A stretch of 64,000 nucleotides of DNA from Batillaria attramentaria (Eukaryota > Mollusca > Gastropoda > Batillariidae), in contig JACVVK020000088.1 of assembly GCA_018292915.2 (NCBI GenBank), positions 281,501 to 345,500 on the forward strand. Reading direction: 5' to 3'. The notes beneath the pieces were generated by a model. It worked only from the letters and a program-made list of their open reading frames with translations, was not told where the DNA came from and searched no databases. A program made the translations under genes and the position numbers. This document shows positions 1 through 12,500 of this stretch, piece after piece; positions within the stretch are counted from its first letter, which is position 1; every line of letters begins with the position of its first letter.

Positions 1-139
1 CTGTCAGATGGGTACCTCTTGAGAGCCTGACAGAGAGAAGTGGAGGTGCATTGTGTGCAGTGAATTTAATTAAGATGAAATTAGCTTTTGTATATGTACT
101 AGCATACACACTGGATGGGGTCTTTACAAAAAAAATCCA

Positions 140-840
140 AGGAGGAACGGCCCCATCCTACAAAGTTCTTTCACCAAACTTCATGTTATTTTGTCTGTTT
201 TGTTGTTATTGTTGCTGGTTCTCCCCTCTCCAAGTCCTACCAATGACAGTAGATCCTCTACGACTTCGACCGATTAGCCATGTGACTGGGGGTGGTGGGG
301 GGTTGAGAGAGAGAGAGAGAGGTCAGTTCCGTGAACTAAACATTTGACGTCAGCCTCTAGCACTGAGATCGTCTGAGGATGCTTGTTTATGTCTTGTGAT
401 TTCCCTGTGGGCTTTGTGACTTCCCTGACTGAATTATTTTTCACATGAAATCTGAAAGATCTAGAGGGCTGGTGAAACATGGACTAGAATACCTTGGATT
501 GTACTTATGAAATCGCAAAATCTCTTTTGACCCCACCTCTGGAGAAGGTGAATTCCCATTTCATCTTAAAGTAAAAAGATCTTCAACGAGGTGGTTTAGG
601 GCCTAGCCACAATTACACCCAAACACACACATCTCACAACTCCTGCCAGAAAGGACGTAGCAGGATAGTGTGCACGGAAGGTGTCTATGATGCAGATTTC
701 GTTACATCACTGTGTGCACTAAAGTATGTATTGTCGTCACAGTCTTGCTTTTTATCACTGAAACTTGCTGCTGCTTGCAGAGAAATCTGCCCCATCCTAT
801 AAAGTTGTTTCTCAATAGAGAAACAACTTAAAAAGGCAGA
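140..840 (+). repeat. Dispersed repeat family A, copy 1
   Basis: About 700 bp, opening with GGAACGGCCCCATCCTACAA and closing with CTGCCCCATCCTATAAAG. The two ends are therefore similar in direct orientation. Recurs at 20630 and 39075 with the same inner sequence (GACGTCAGCCTCTAGCACTG). No coding capacity seen. It lies 3' of FANCD2; the rest of 1-1218 shows nothing recognisable. Confidence 0.75.
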
Positions 841-1218
841 AGCAAAGAAAGAAACATGCACTTCAAATTCAGTATCTTCAGCAACTTTTCCTATTGACAT
901 TTCAATCTGTATCATGAAAGCATGCACATTATACACATGTACATAACAAGTTCATGTATCCATATTCAACAAGAAGTTTGCAAAGAGTGTCAGTACATCT
1001 GGCTGTATGATCCATCCCCTGAGTCCTCTGATGTAGCTTCTGTTGTTTCTGCTGTGTCCATCTCCTGCAACATAAAGTTTTGTGCTTTTCAGAAGGAAAT
1101 TCAAGTATCTTCATCACTGGCTTATGCATGTAGCTTTTTTTTTTAATGCATGTAATGCCCCCACACTCTTCTCAAATCTTAGCAGCAATTTACTTCAAGA
1201 TGGCCCTGCTAAAAGATA

Positions 1219-1401
1219 CTAGAATTTATTAAGTGCAGTATGGCGTGTTTCACCAAACAAAGAAATGCAGTACATCTTGTTTGTTTCACTGACCACTTCA
1301 CTGTCATCGTCGTCAGGTAAGGCTTCCTCCTCTTCTTCCTCTACATTGCTTTCGGCTTGGCTTTCTGTGTCCTCTGCTGCCTGAGACAATATCTCTTCAC
1401 C
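1219..1401 (-). CDS. FANCD2: FANCD2 exon 42, acidic tail and stop
   Basis: Starts GEEILSQ like human GEEIKSQ, then a Glu/Asp run typical of the FANCD2 C-terminus. It ends, after an unusual neutral 24-residue tail, at a TAG (1219-1221). The tail is not recognised from vertebrates. If a donor just after the acidic run is used instead, the true last exon would lie further left. Confidence 0.85.
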   Translation of the reverse strand, partial: GEEILSQAAEDTESQAESNVEEEEEEALPDDDDSEVVSETNKMYCISLFGETRHTALNKF

Positions 1402-4400
1402 CTGCAGAACAATGTGTTTGTGGTCTCACTGAAATCTGGTTTGAGGCTGATTGCACAGATGTGAATATTCTTGGTGGGAACACAATTCTAGTTTATGAGG
1501 GGCCCAGAGATGCCCAACATGGTCAATGGTCAAATGAACAAAATGCTTGGCAATGAAAATTCAGTAATGTGTGTTTCATCTGATGTAAGTCAGTGAGTTT
1601 TAGTCAGTGACTTGTCAGTCAGATGTTTTGGGGGAAAAGAGCAGCAGCTGTAAGCGGAACTGGAAGTCTTGAATGGCTTAGTGCAGTTTTAGGAGTAGTA
1701 GGGGCTATACACTTGAAACTGGCCTTGTGTTGATAAAATAATTATGGCACATATGTACAAAGAAACCTTTTTCTACCTTCAATGTCTTGTTCTTCAAATT
1801 GCCCATCCAGAAGGCACGCTGGCAATTGTTGAGGGTCAACATATGTTTGACTCGTAAAACCAGTCGCTCCAATGCTCGCTTCAGCACAGGCACCTGATTC
1901 ACTTGTGACACATCTTGTGTTCTCTGAGAAGAAGAGAGGAAATGCATACAATACAGTTATTTGAACATGTCAATTTCTATTGCATAGCTGATAAGCATGT
2001 CTCAGAAATACCAGTGGATGAATCTGCAGTGTGGGATGAGGGCACTGGGAGGCTTGACAGCAGAGTATCGGCACACACAGCAGTTTTCTGTTCTGTACTT
2101 ATTACGCACCTTAGCATGGCCACACATGTTCTGCAACGCACGAGTACTCTGTTGTAGGGTGCGCAGCAAGGATTGCACATCAGCACTGTGAGAGGTGAAT
2201 GTTGCATCAAGTACTGGCATGCCTCGCTGCAGGAAAACCTCCACAAACTGACGGCCAGACTGTTCACAGTAAAAGGCAAATAATTATTATTCTTCTGGTA
2301 GTGGAAGTGACATGACCACAAAGAGCAACCAGATAGATGACCAAGGTTGCCAATAAAGGGTACCAGTACTTTCTATTTGGGGGTGCAGACTACTTGGTAT
2401 AAGACTCAGGCTGGGGAATTGTCAGTCATTTGGCAATTTTCAGTCAAATTTCCTATCCTTTTCAGCCAAAAAATCCAAGATTCAGCTGAAAAAAGGAAGG
2501 GGAAAAGGTTGCACACATATCATGTACATGTATCGTGATACATGTACAGTGTAATAGTATATAGGGATTTCAGTTTTGAAGGCTTGCATATCAGTACCAA
2601 GGCAGTATAAATTTAACTTCTGGGTGCCAGTAGAGGCTACCAAATGCCTTTAAAAATGCTACAATTTGTTTTCTGAAGTGGGGCGTTGCCCCCGTGGTCC
2701 CGCAGTAGTGTGGTACTGCTGCACCCTGGCCTGGTTTCAGTCTTTTTTTCCTTCAGCAATTCCCCAGCCTGATGACTGCAACATGGTCACAGCAATCACA
2801 AGTGTGAGAAGTTGTGCTGAATGACCCCCTTCCCCCACCAGAGGGTGGGGGTGGGGCTGGGTTTGCACAATTTCCATCAAACAGCAATACCTTCAGACAA
2901 GCAGCGATACCGGCACGGCTGTTGATTTCCTTGACCACACTTACAGCCATTAGCAAGATACGCACAGCCACTCCCCAACTCAACAAGCGCTCTTCTTGAA
3001 TCTGTAACATCACACCTTGCTTATTCAAACTCTCTGAAGATCATCTTTGCATTACACAGAATATCCATTTTGTTTCATATGGGTATTGGTGTACTCTCCT
3101 GTATGAATACAAAGTACATTCTCAAACAGATGGCAGAAATAATGAGTTATAAAGATTGAATGGATTGGAACGGCAAAGGGTGGGGAGTCTATGCAGTTTT
3201 TGTTTTTGTTTTTCAAACTGGTGCATGCTCCAGGGAAAGGGTAAACACGCTTTGTTAAAACAAACTGTCACCAACAAACAAGACTGCATGCACATTTTGA
3301 CTCATGAAGGTCAAACTGACAGCATGTGTTTGCTACGTTCCTGTCCGTTTTCAGACATGCCCTCCCCTCTAATATGCATACTTCGTAAGAGTAGACACTA
3401 GTCCAAGATGCACCTTCTCTCTTGCTACAGTAACACCAAATATTTTGCATACAAAGCACTCACCTGCCGACCGTCTGTGCGCTTTAGTGGCTCAATGTGC
3501 TTTACATTCTCAACAAGTTCTGTCAGCACCACACGCAAGAACACACAAAATGAAGACCTGTTAAACAATCACACTGTTAGAAAGTGATTGATTTCCCACT
3601 GAACTTCAGAAAGAAAATACTTTTTGTAATGGTGTGCAAAACATACAAATCACTGCAAATATTGTCAACATTCCCTCTCTGTTGAATATACCTGGTGGCC
3701 TGTGTAGTCAACTGAATCACTGATGACAAGCATACCAAGAGAGAACTGGTGATCATCAGCGGCTATGAGCCACATTCTATGCTAAAACATATGAACCAAT
3801 ATCTCAGTCGCTGATTTCTCTTGTGACATTTGATGTACCTGGTAAGTGTTGCAAAAGTAGTGGAAGATGCTTGTCTGCCTGCCTGAAGGAGCTGTCCCAT
3901 GCCTGTGTCAGCAATTGTCTGCATTGGCTGTGTTGGATCTGGGCTGTTTGCAACCCAAGTTCTGCAATGGTGCATCAAGACTGTTAGTGACTGGTTTGTG
4001 GGGTCTGAACTTCAGACAAAAAACAATCGACAATGGTGTCAAAGGTACATGTATTATCAACACTGAAATGGTCACTGGTGTACATGTACATCTTTGGTGA
4101 GAGGTCTTGCACAAAATGTATGAACACACTGATCATTGTTGATTTTGCAGATTTATGGTGGTAACTGCATTCAGTTGTATTGACAAGGAGTCATGTACAC
4201 TGTTGCTGGTGACATGGTATGTGAAGTACCCTGTCAGCAGCTGAACATTTCAGTGTCAACAATTCAGTCTCTGTTGAGTGTACAGAAGACAACCCAAGTT
4301 CTTTAACATGTTATGACTGTGTTAGTAACAGGTTAGCATGGTCTACACTCTGAGCAAGCCAAGTTCTGCAACAATGTGCCTTGATGGTAGCAGGTTTGCA

Positions 4401-7400
4401 ATTACACTGCAGGGATGTACAGAGTACACTTAGTCCAACAACTTTCTGAGAATAACTGTTTTAGATCAGCAGTATTAATGTTACAAGTTGTCGGGGATCA
4501 CCAAGAGCCAATGAATTCCAGTACAAGCATTACCAATAGCAACAGGCAGTGTGGTATCCTCACCATTTGCCACTCACAATTTGGGACTGGGACTGGGGAA
4601 GACAGTTGGGCCTTAGGGGTGGGTGAGTGTGTTATGATTGTAAGTGATGATGTATTGATGACCAACCTGACCAACACCTGAAGCTGTTCATTGCATGCTG
4701 CTCCCTTTTCTGGTTGTCCGCTGGCATCCCGCCACTCTCGTTCCAGCATTTTCCGTGCCAAGTCCGCTGCAATGACAATATTCTCATGGCACTGTTGATC
4801 TTCTAATACATCTATATCAGATTTCAAAGTACCGCTCTAAACTAGTAGTATGATAGCAGCCTCTGATCTCTCTCTCTCTCTCTCTATATCTTTTGGAGCA
4901 TGACTGGACTTATTTGTCTGTGATCAAAAGCAAGCATCCCCAATTCGTTGAAAAGTTATTGTGACTGTATTGAGGTGCGGCAAGCCTCCCATAAAATCTC
5001 TGTCAAGAACAAGTATCCTCCAGCAGGTGTTACCAAGTCTATGCTGCAGAGCCTCCTCCTCTGACTTGCTTGCTAAAACTGTCAGCAGCCGAATCAGGAT
5101 TGTGGCAGCAGCCAGAGTGGGGACTGTTTCAGCAAACTTCTCCACATACTGGAAGGCTCCCCTGTAACACATCAATGTACTTCCTAATACAAGAGGTGAT
5201 CCCCTCACAGGCACATCACTGACGAAACAGCAAGTAATTTTTATCTTAGGTAAACAGGGTATATGCCATGTGTACTGCTCAGTGAAGTTTGTGGTAAGAG
5301 TATCCAAGAAATGCAGTGTTCAAAATGCCTATTTTTGCCATGTTCACTGTGGCTTTCATCTCAGGAAGCAGTCAGTAAAAATGTACATCTGGAAATATCT
5401 TACCACTAGCTCTTTGCCAAGTTGGGTGTTTGTCGTGGGTTACTACAGTTGGAAAGCCACGTGATTTTTTAACAATTGGTGAACTTGAAAATGGTGGTGA
5501 AACTACTAAATCATGGGAGAGCATACCTCAGCAGCTCTGCCATAGACTGCTGGGTAGGGCCAGTCATATTGACTCTTCCAACCAGCACAGACAGAGCATC
5601 CTTCAATAGATGGCGATTGTGGGCCAGAAGAAACCCATTCCTGTGGAAAGTATCAGTGTAAAGCACATCACCAGATATCTTTAAACTGAGAAGGAAACAA
5701 GATGCAATGTGAAAATGGGAAAAGTGTTATCTATTTATTAACTGACTCATCCATTAAGCAAATAAAAGCGACATAAAAGGGACAGAAACCACTTAACTTT
5801 CACAAAGGACGGCACAGGTCAATGTTTCGGCTTTCGCCTTCCTCAGGACATAAACAAATGGGACATAACTTCAACGAACAAAAGGTAACTCTGCAGACGT
5901 ACTGACATACACGGCGCGGGGGGGGGGGGGGGGGGGGGGGACCCAAAAAACGGTGGACGAGAAAAGGACCAGAAAACAATAGTGAAAATATCACAACACC
6001 CATCCTTTGGTGACAGAAGACCATGGACTGTGTGTGTGAAAAAAAAAAAAAGGGGGGGGGGGGGGGGCAGAAAAGAATAGTACTACAATGTATAGTACTT
6101 GGTTTGAAACTTTGCATGATGATAGACATTGATAAGAACTTTACAGATATGTATGTATTCAATGGCCTTGTGTCAAGGTCAAGGCCATACAAGCTATTTT
6201 TGTGAAACCTTAACATTGGCATTTTCTCAGAAATAACAAACAGCAGAGGCGCCAAACTTGGCGTGCTGATAGACAGTGATAAGACCTATGCACACATAGC
6301 ATTTTAAATGACCTTGACCCAAGGTCAAGGTCATTAAAGCAGTCTATTTAGAAATTTTTACATTTGAATTTTTTTTCAGAATCTAGAAGAACCAGAAGCA
6401 TCAAAGTTTGCATGATGATAGACATTGGCAACACCTTTACTGACATACCTGTGTTCAACGACTTTTAGTCAAGGTCAAGGCCATGCAAGCTGTTTTTGGG
6501 AAACTTTAACCTTGGCATTTTCTCTGAAGCAACAAACAGTAGAGGCACCCAACAAGGCATGATGATAGACCGCAATGAGACCAACCTTTCTGAATGACCT
6601 TGACTGAAGGTCAAGGTCATTAAAGCTGTCGTGAATTTTAACATTACCGTTTTCGGAGGAACTACAAATACTAGAGGCATCAAACTTGGCAAAATAATAG
6701 ACATTGATGTGATCTCATTTAAATGACCTTGACCCAAGGTCAAGGCCATACAAACTGTCTGGGGAAAAATTGTAATATTGCCAGGAACTCGGAACGCCAG
6801 AGACATCTTACTAGGCATGATGATAGTGATAAAAGCTTTACATATTCTTTTGAATGACCTTGACCCTTGTCACAAGGGAGCCATGGAGGCTTCTGCCTCT
6901 CTAGTTGATGAATTCACTGATAATCTCAAAATTACGAGAAAGCAGCAAAGAACAACCCTGACCAGGAGAACAGTGCCAGCAGACTCTGAAGCAGCAGCTG
7001 AAGACAAGTGGCCATACGCACTGCCTCTGGTGTGTGGCTTCCTGGTCCATCCACCACACCATCATTATCTGCCACCAATGCCTATGGCACACCAGTAAGA
7101 AAGTTCACTATTGAGCTAGATACATTTGGACGTGTTTTTGGGGCCTGCACTGTGGGTAATCATTACTGCATTTCACTGCTAGTGAATTAGATAATGAAGG
7201 AAATGGCACCAAGAACATTATTATTTCAATCTGTCAACAGATCAGAAGGTTAAACAGTAACTGTTGTCATTGTTCACAGTGTCAGTCTATTGATCCCATC
7301 TATACAACCACGGAGCATTTGACTGACATGATCAACGTTCTTATAGCTGAAGAAGACTGGATAACACAAATCTATTCATGATTATCATGTAAGGGTCAAA

Positions 7401-9458
7401 TGGTGGTGATACTTCCTATCAACATCAGGTACTCCAAATGTACTGTAGGATGTATGCGGTTTGTCACCAGAAAATGCACATCAGTCAGCTGGAAATAATG
7501 TGAAATCTATTCTGACAACATACCTGAAAGAAAGCACTTGCGGTCTCCAGTTGTGAACAGAGAGCTGGAAGCATGTCCACTGTAAATTTGGCCACTTGTT
7601 CTGCAGATTTCTGATCAAGGCTGGAAAAACAGGACTTCCCAGAACTCTTTGCCTGGAGAAAATGTTTAGGAACAAATCTATACAGTGTAGGGTCACACAC
7701 ATTTGACTGCAACTGACCATGAACACACTACATGAACACACTCACATACACACATAAAAACATACGTACCTTGGGAAAAGATCGTCTCTTGTTAGCAGTA
7801 GCAATGAGTGAGTGATTCAGCTTTTTCACTAGATCCTCCAGCAGGAACTGTAACTGGGTTGACTGAATCCGGACCTCATGTGTTCTCTTGCCAACAAACA
7901 GCCATACACATAGAGGTCACTCAGTTATCACAAGTACAGCATAATTTTTCTAGCACCTCTGTCAATCATCTGTTCTTGCTCATTACTGAAAACCAGTGTA
8001 CAAAACCGAAAACCCAGCAGATCATTCAAAGTGCCAGAAAGGTCTCTATGCCATCAGTGCACAAAACCGGGCGTTTCTGGTATTGTGGTCAATGAATGAA
8101 TGTGTTTCTGCTATAATGGTTGCTGAAAAAAATACGAAAGTCCAATTCAATTTTTTTAAAAATATCAACCAATGTGGGACAACTGTTTTCAACCACAGCT
8201 TCATAAAACTAAGGAATTTACACCAAACACCAGAGGTCTTGACATTTAGGCAAGGTGAATCAACAGGGTTTCCTCAAAGTATCTTCAGACTCTCTGTTAC
8301 ACACCAAAGTAAAATATCTCTTGACTGACCGTAATCACGCATGTAAGCCCAACAAACTGGTAACTGAAATTCTGAAAAAGAACTTTCATTTACTGCACAC
8401 TCAACATGACGATGCATCACAGCCCAGTAAAAGCAAATTAAACCTTTGTGTGGAGCTCAGTGTCAAGTGAAGCCTGCACGATTGGTCCTGTGTGTAGTAT
8501 GTAAAACACATCCAACTCTAGCTCCCTGTAACATAAGACACATGATTCCTATTGCTAGTCATATTCTCCCTTTCTTTATATACAACATGAAATCAGAGGA
8601 GCAATGTACATGTACCTCTGATGTTTGAAAATAGAGATAATCTTCTACTTCAGTACAGTTGTTGTTATGATCTCTAATAATGTATGCGAGACACTGAAGT
8701 AATGTTCAGTTGGTATAGTTTGCCCATTAGGGGTAAATATCCCAGTCATCAGTCATGCGCAGGGTGGGGGGGGGGGGGAACAAATATATACCAGTCGTCC
8801 ACTGTGAGGGGCGATTGTATGCCCACTGTTGAGTCGGGGTGCGATTGTATACAAGGATTGGGTCTCACGTGGTGAAGTCACGTGACCGTGAAATCCATTT
8901 AATTACTTTGATTTAAGCGACTCATGATAAGAATATTGCCATAAGATGATTGAAATCTATAAGCATTAATTTTAATATCCGTTTTAACTGCAACAGTTTC
9001 GTTTTCGATCAGGCTACTCGTTGTCGTGCATGACACATCAGAATGGTGTGTGACTGGTGCATGGCTGCCGCAGCGTAATCTTTCGATTGGACGATGCCCT
9101 TTAAAAACTCAAGACGCCCTTTTTCAGTTTCAACTAAGTCTTTTCCAAGTATCTTCCTTCCCATCCTCAACAGGTTTAATGGCCATTCGGATGGTATCCA
9201 CAATCTTCAAATACTTGATCAACTGGTGTTACTCCTACCCACAATTTTACTCACTCTGAATTGCAGGAAACGCCGGTGTCGGTTGCTCAACACAGCACGG
9301 AAATCTCGCAAGAGTTGGCCAATCTGGCTGTTGGTTTACAATCGCATCCGCACAGCAGGGATACAATTGCCCCTCACACTGGACGACTGGTATACATTTG
9401 TCCCCCTTGTGCATGACTGGTATACATTTGCCCCCCTTGTGCATGACTGGTATACATT

Positions 9459-9532
<74 letters not shown>

Positions 9533-12500
9533 TGTGAACTATACCAACCGAGCAATAGTAATACTGCGAATCAGGAAAAGAATGGACAAATCTATCATCT
9601 TGTAACAACAGATTTCATGACATAAATGGTAACAGACCAGGTGCTGCACTGTAATCAGATATTCTACAGTCGGAACAAAACCACATGTGCATTGTACAAG
9701 TGAAAAAATGCAGATACCTGAAGCAACTGGAAAATGCAGCCAGATAATCCTCCACTTTTTTCCCATGCTCTTGGGCACCATCCTCTGCCTGGGTGTCCTA
9801 CACAGTGACACAGTTTTCCATTGAATCTTTAACTCAATGTCACCTTGTTCGCAGCTGACTGGGACATCCTTTAGCATCACCAACACACCCGTCCAAAATG
9901 ACCAAGTGTTTTAAAAAATCTCGCACAGCTCGCCCCATCTACGGGAAGCATCTGCTGCTTTGAGTTCTCAAACCAATTCTCTGTTTTACTGTCGGTTATA
10001 TATGTTACCGTCATGAAGTGCAGCCAGTCATTACGTGTAATTACTACGGTTTTCAGTCATTTCATGTCATGACTGTTTCAATCAGTAGCTTCATGAAATG
10101 ACTGAAAATCGTAGGGACTTCGTGAAATTACTGGCAATAGCGTATAGCGTTACACTTGATGTAACCGATATCACGGCTGTAGAATATGTGATATGTGTTC
10201 GGGTGTAGTTCACGCCTTTTCCAGTTGCATGGAAATACTGAACACATGGGTCGATTTTCGTTCATTCATTCTGAATCAGCCATGGCAGAAAGCAGCGTAG
10301 AAGAGCATTTTTTAGAGGAGTTGGAGAAATCTGCTGGGTGTTGTAGTAGATCGGGATGAACACATGCTCTACACTATTTCAACAAGCAAAGGCACTCTTA
10401 AGGGAAAGTATACCAGAAACCAGTTTGTCTTGTGTCCAGAAAGATTGTTGCAGATGGCAGACATGGACAGAGAAAATCTGATTTCTCTCAGATAAGCAGT
10501 AACTTTGACATCCCGTCGTAACGGCCAAGGATATGTCAAATGTACATATGCGGGCACCAAGAGATGCCAAACAAAAAAGTGCTCTTGTTTCCTCTGAGCA
10601 AACGCAAAGGCTACAGCAGCCACAAAACAACGCCGCCCGCCTTATTCTTAGAAAACGCAGAAGAGATCATGCCACACCCCTTCTCAAACAGCTGCACTGG
10701 CTCCCAATCCCCTTCCGCATCCAATTCAAAATTGCGACAATGTGCAACACTGTTGTTTTCGGCAGCCATGCAGGTTTTGAAACTCGGCGCACGACAAGCA
10801 AATCTACCTACCGCAAACTACGTAGCACGAGACCTTACTGCCTGCACGCGCCACCTCTTTCTTTTTCGCAATTTTGCGGTTAAAAGTGTTTCTAGTTGAA
10901 GGGGAGGCCATTGCAACTTGCACTCCGCCACTCTCTGGGGCACAGAGTCTTTTAGTGGAAAGTACCTCTGTGCACGGTGGGGAAATGGCGCTCACTGCGC
11001 TACCGTGACGGGCCTAAATTGTCTCGGTGCTCTCAAACACAAGGTCGCACACTATGTCATCCTTGACCAGCTTTGAACCCAGAGGGATCCTCAGTGGCGC
11101 AGGTGATGGCAGGCTGTCTTCAGAGTGAAAGTAGGCGTGTTTCTGAATCAGAGACACACATAACATGTCTCTGTCTGAATGGACAGATCTATTATTACAT
11201 TCAGTCCTAGAGCACGGGTGTGTATGCTTTTGTAATCGTCTCTTACTCCACCACAAAGCAGGTACGTGATCGTCTGCACCGTGCAATAATACTTGCCTGT
11301 AGAGTGCAACACCTTGGCCTGTCAGAGTGCAACCCCCTTGCCGTTTACTCACATCCTGTTGGATCAGTGTACCACGTAAACAGTGCCATCAAAGCGCAAC
11401 AATAATTGTCCGCTGGCAAAGATTTTGCCCAAACCAAAAGTGGTCGGATATTCAAGACTTCGTTTCAAATCGATTCATATGACACACAAGTCTTCGCTTT
11501 TCTAAAAAAAATTCGCCATTTTTGAAAATGGCGCTGGCTGTAAGCAGTCACATTTTCACGCCCCGCCGAAAAGGGACTGCACTCTGGAGTCTAGCACTCC
11601 GCCGAAGACGGTCTCGCGAAAGTTCCACCAAACAACAAATCGGAATTCCCCCCAAAAAACGTACGATTTTCTGCCAAATCGGAAATCTGGGTTTATGTGA
11701 AATTTGAAATCCGATCTGAATCGGAAATCTGCCACCCCTGCAAATCGGAATTCCCCCCCCAAAAAACGTACGATTTTCTGCCGAATCGGAAATCGGGGTT
11801 TATGTGAAATTTGAAATCGGAAATCCGATCTGAATCGGAACTCTGGCACCCATGTGCGTGTGTGTGTGTGTCCACAGTATGTGTATAGAAAACCTTAACA
11901 TTGACATTTTCTTGGGAACTACAAACACCAGAGGCACCAAATCTTACAAGATGATAGACAACCACAAGACCTATCCAGGGATTTCATTTTCAATGACCTC
12001 TGCTGGATGTCAAGGTCACATGAATACAATACAAAATTTAATCTATTTGCATTTTCTCTGATGTAAGAAAGGTCAGGGTCACAAAATCTGGCATGATGAT
12101 AGGCGGTGGTAAAGGCTTTCCAAACATACCCTTTTGAGTGACCTTGTCCAAAGGTTAAGTTCATAGGGGTCACAAAGACAATGTCAGATCCTAAACCTTA
12201 ACATTTAAATTTTCTTGGGAACTACAAACACCAGAGGTATCAAATCTTATAAGATGATCGACATCCATAAGACCTATCCAGGAATATCCTTTTCAACAAT
12301 CTCTGCTGGAGGTCAAGGTCACAGAAATAGAATGCTAAATTTTAATCTATTTGCATTTTCTCTGATGTAACACAGGCCAGGGTCACTAAATCTGGCATTA
12401 TGATGGGCAGTGGTAAGGGCTTTCCAAACATAGCCTTTCGAGTGACCTGCCCAAAGGTTAAGTTCATAGGGATCGCAATGACAATTTCAGATCTAAAACC

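Noticed and set aside
9094..9537. Open frame ending in a polyproline tract
   Set aside because: The tract is the 72-base C run read as codons; the remainder has no recognisable domain.
9718..9797. Exon 29 as an out-of-order (shuffled) FANCD2 exon
   Set aside because: At first it seemed to match a later human segment, but HAFFREL-type sequence fits the collinear position exactly and the neighbouring exons keep phase.
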